A DNA stretch of 5,271 nucleotides from assembly GCA_016302095.1 (NCBI GenBank), contig JAEDOE010000109.1:1-5271 (forward strand), in the 5' to 3' direction. The position numbers were made by a program, and so were the translations under genes. Every line of letters begins with the position of its first letter. The first letter of the stretch is position 1. This document shows positions 4,664-5,271 of the stretch, one piece after another. The DNA comes from Anaerovibrio sp. GTDB taxonomy: Bacteria > Bacillota > Negativicutes > Selenomonadales > Selenomonadaceae. The notes below the pieces were generated by a model. It was not told where the DNA came from. It searched no databases and saw nothing but the letters and a program-made list of their open reading frames with translations.

Positions 4664-5269
4664 TCATTTCAGCATGTGGCTGTATGCCTCCGCCAGCGTC
4701 CCGATATCCATGCCGGTGGTATTGATGCAGACATTATAATTCTGGCGTGCCCCCCACTTCTGGCCGGTATAAAAATCATAATACTTGGCACGGCTTTCAT
4801 CTACATTATTTATTTTCTTCTTCATTTCCTTCTCCGTCAGCTGCTCATCCGGCGTGCTGCGCTCCATGCAGCGCTTGATGCGGGACGGCATATCCGCATA
4901 GATAAAAATCTTGAAAGGATTGTAGGAGCGCAGGATATAGTCGGCACAGCGGCCTACAATCACGCAGTCAGACTGCTCCGCCAGCTCCTGCAGCACCTCA
5001 GTCTGAGCCGTGTACACGGACTCCTCCACCATCAGGGGATAATACACCCCCACTGCCGCAAAGGTGGCGCCAATGGTCATAGGGAACAGGGGCATCGGCC
5101 GCTTCTCCACCACTTCCTTGACATAGCCCTCGGACAAATCCGCCTTTGCCGCAATCTTGCTGATAATCTCCTTATCATAATACTTGATGCCAAGATTTTC
5201 CGCCAGACGGCAGCCAAACTCCCGGCCACCGCTGCCAAACTCACGACTGATAGTAATAATCTTGTTCAT
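4664..5269 (-). CDS. Cytidylate-kinase-like family protein (P-loop nucleotide kinase fold)
   Basis: A 201-residue cytoplasmic protein of the cytidylate-kinase-like family (PF13189 type). It opens with the characteristic strand and glycine loop ITISREFGSGGREFG (5-19), in which the usual P-loop Lys is replaced by Arg (R16). Next is KYYDKEIISKIA (29-40), a segment typical of the family. GRCADYIL (106-113) and the following strand FKIFIYAD (119-126) match the core of nucleoside monophosphate kinases. A basic lid-like helix follows (SRIKRCMER, 129-137), with a C-terminal NVDESRAKYYDFYTGQKWG segment (155-173). Members are thought to bind nucleotides, but substrates are largely unproven; this is not the canonical Cmk, which is longer and has a normal P-loop. 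The ATG is two bases from the window edge, so its ribosome binding site and any upstream gene cannot be seen. The methyltransferase gene follows after 73 bases without a terminator. Confidence 0.88.
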   Translation of the reverse strand: MNKIITISREFGSGGREFGCRLAENLGIKYYDKEIISKIAAKADLSEGYVKEVVEKRPMPLFPMTIGATFAAVGVYYPLMVEESVYTAQTEVLQELAEQSDCVIVGRCADYILRSYNPFKIFIYADMPSRIKRCMERSTPDEQLTEKEMKKKINNVDESRAKYYDFYTGQKWGARQNYNVCINTTGMDIGTLAEAYSHMLK

Positions 5270-5271
5270 AT

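Overview
The window looks like an ordinary chromosomal stretch from an anaerobic Firmicute. The class Negativicutes (a Selenomonas- or Mitsuokella-like genome) is my best guess. This is inferred from the moderately GC-rich genes with G/C-ending codons, the AT-rich spacers, the strong AAGGAGG-type ribosome binding sites and the gene families present. No marker gene fixes the taxon. I see no rRNA, tRNA, CRISPR array, transposase, phage or plasmid gene, and no gene-free stretch longer than about 220 bases.

Layout, left to right. Positions 1-221 hold a likely leftward promoter for a gene beyond the left edge, with a run of seven G in its spacer, then the intrinsic terminator of the next gene. Positions 222-1589 (minus) encode an FAD-dependent dehydrogenase of the COG2509 type with a four-cysteine cluster. 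Its upstream spacer (1590-1810) contains a consensus-like promoter and an 80-base imperfect hairpin that would lie in the mRNA leader. Positions 1811-2116 (minus) encode a classical thioredoxin. Positions 2186-2971 (minus) encode a ZIP-family (GufA/ZupT-like) metal transporter, probably co-transcribed with the thioredoxin.

Positions 2972-3202 form a divergent control region between the transporter and an Lrp/AsnC-type regulator (3203-3658, plus). It holds a promoter for each gene, a small dyad and an 80-base hairpin with a T-tail that matches neither gene's terminator. The regulator converges on an RNA 2'-O-ribose methyltransferase of the TrmH/SpoU family (3766-4590, minus), and one strong hairpin between them can end transcription both ways. 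A cytidylate-kinase-like protein (4664-5269, minus) lies upstream of the methyltransferase, probably in the same transcript.

The genes do not form an obvious single pathway: redox (dehydrogenase, thioredoxin), metal uptake, transcription control, RNA modification and a nucleotide-kinase-like protein. The most interesting signals are in the spacers: the structured dehydrogenase leader with a possible 11-codon leader peptide, and the orphan hairpin in the divergent region. Three translation starts (dehydrogenase, thioredoxin, methyltransferase) are moved downstream from the longest reading frame because the ribosome binding site points to the internal codon; the transporter start is moved on weaker grounds. 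I did not find convincing evidence of a new multi-gene system.
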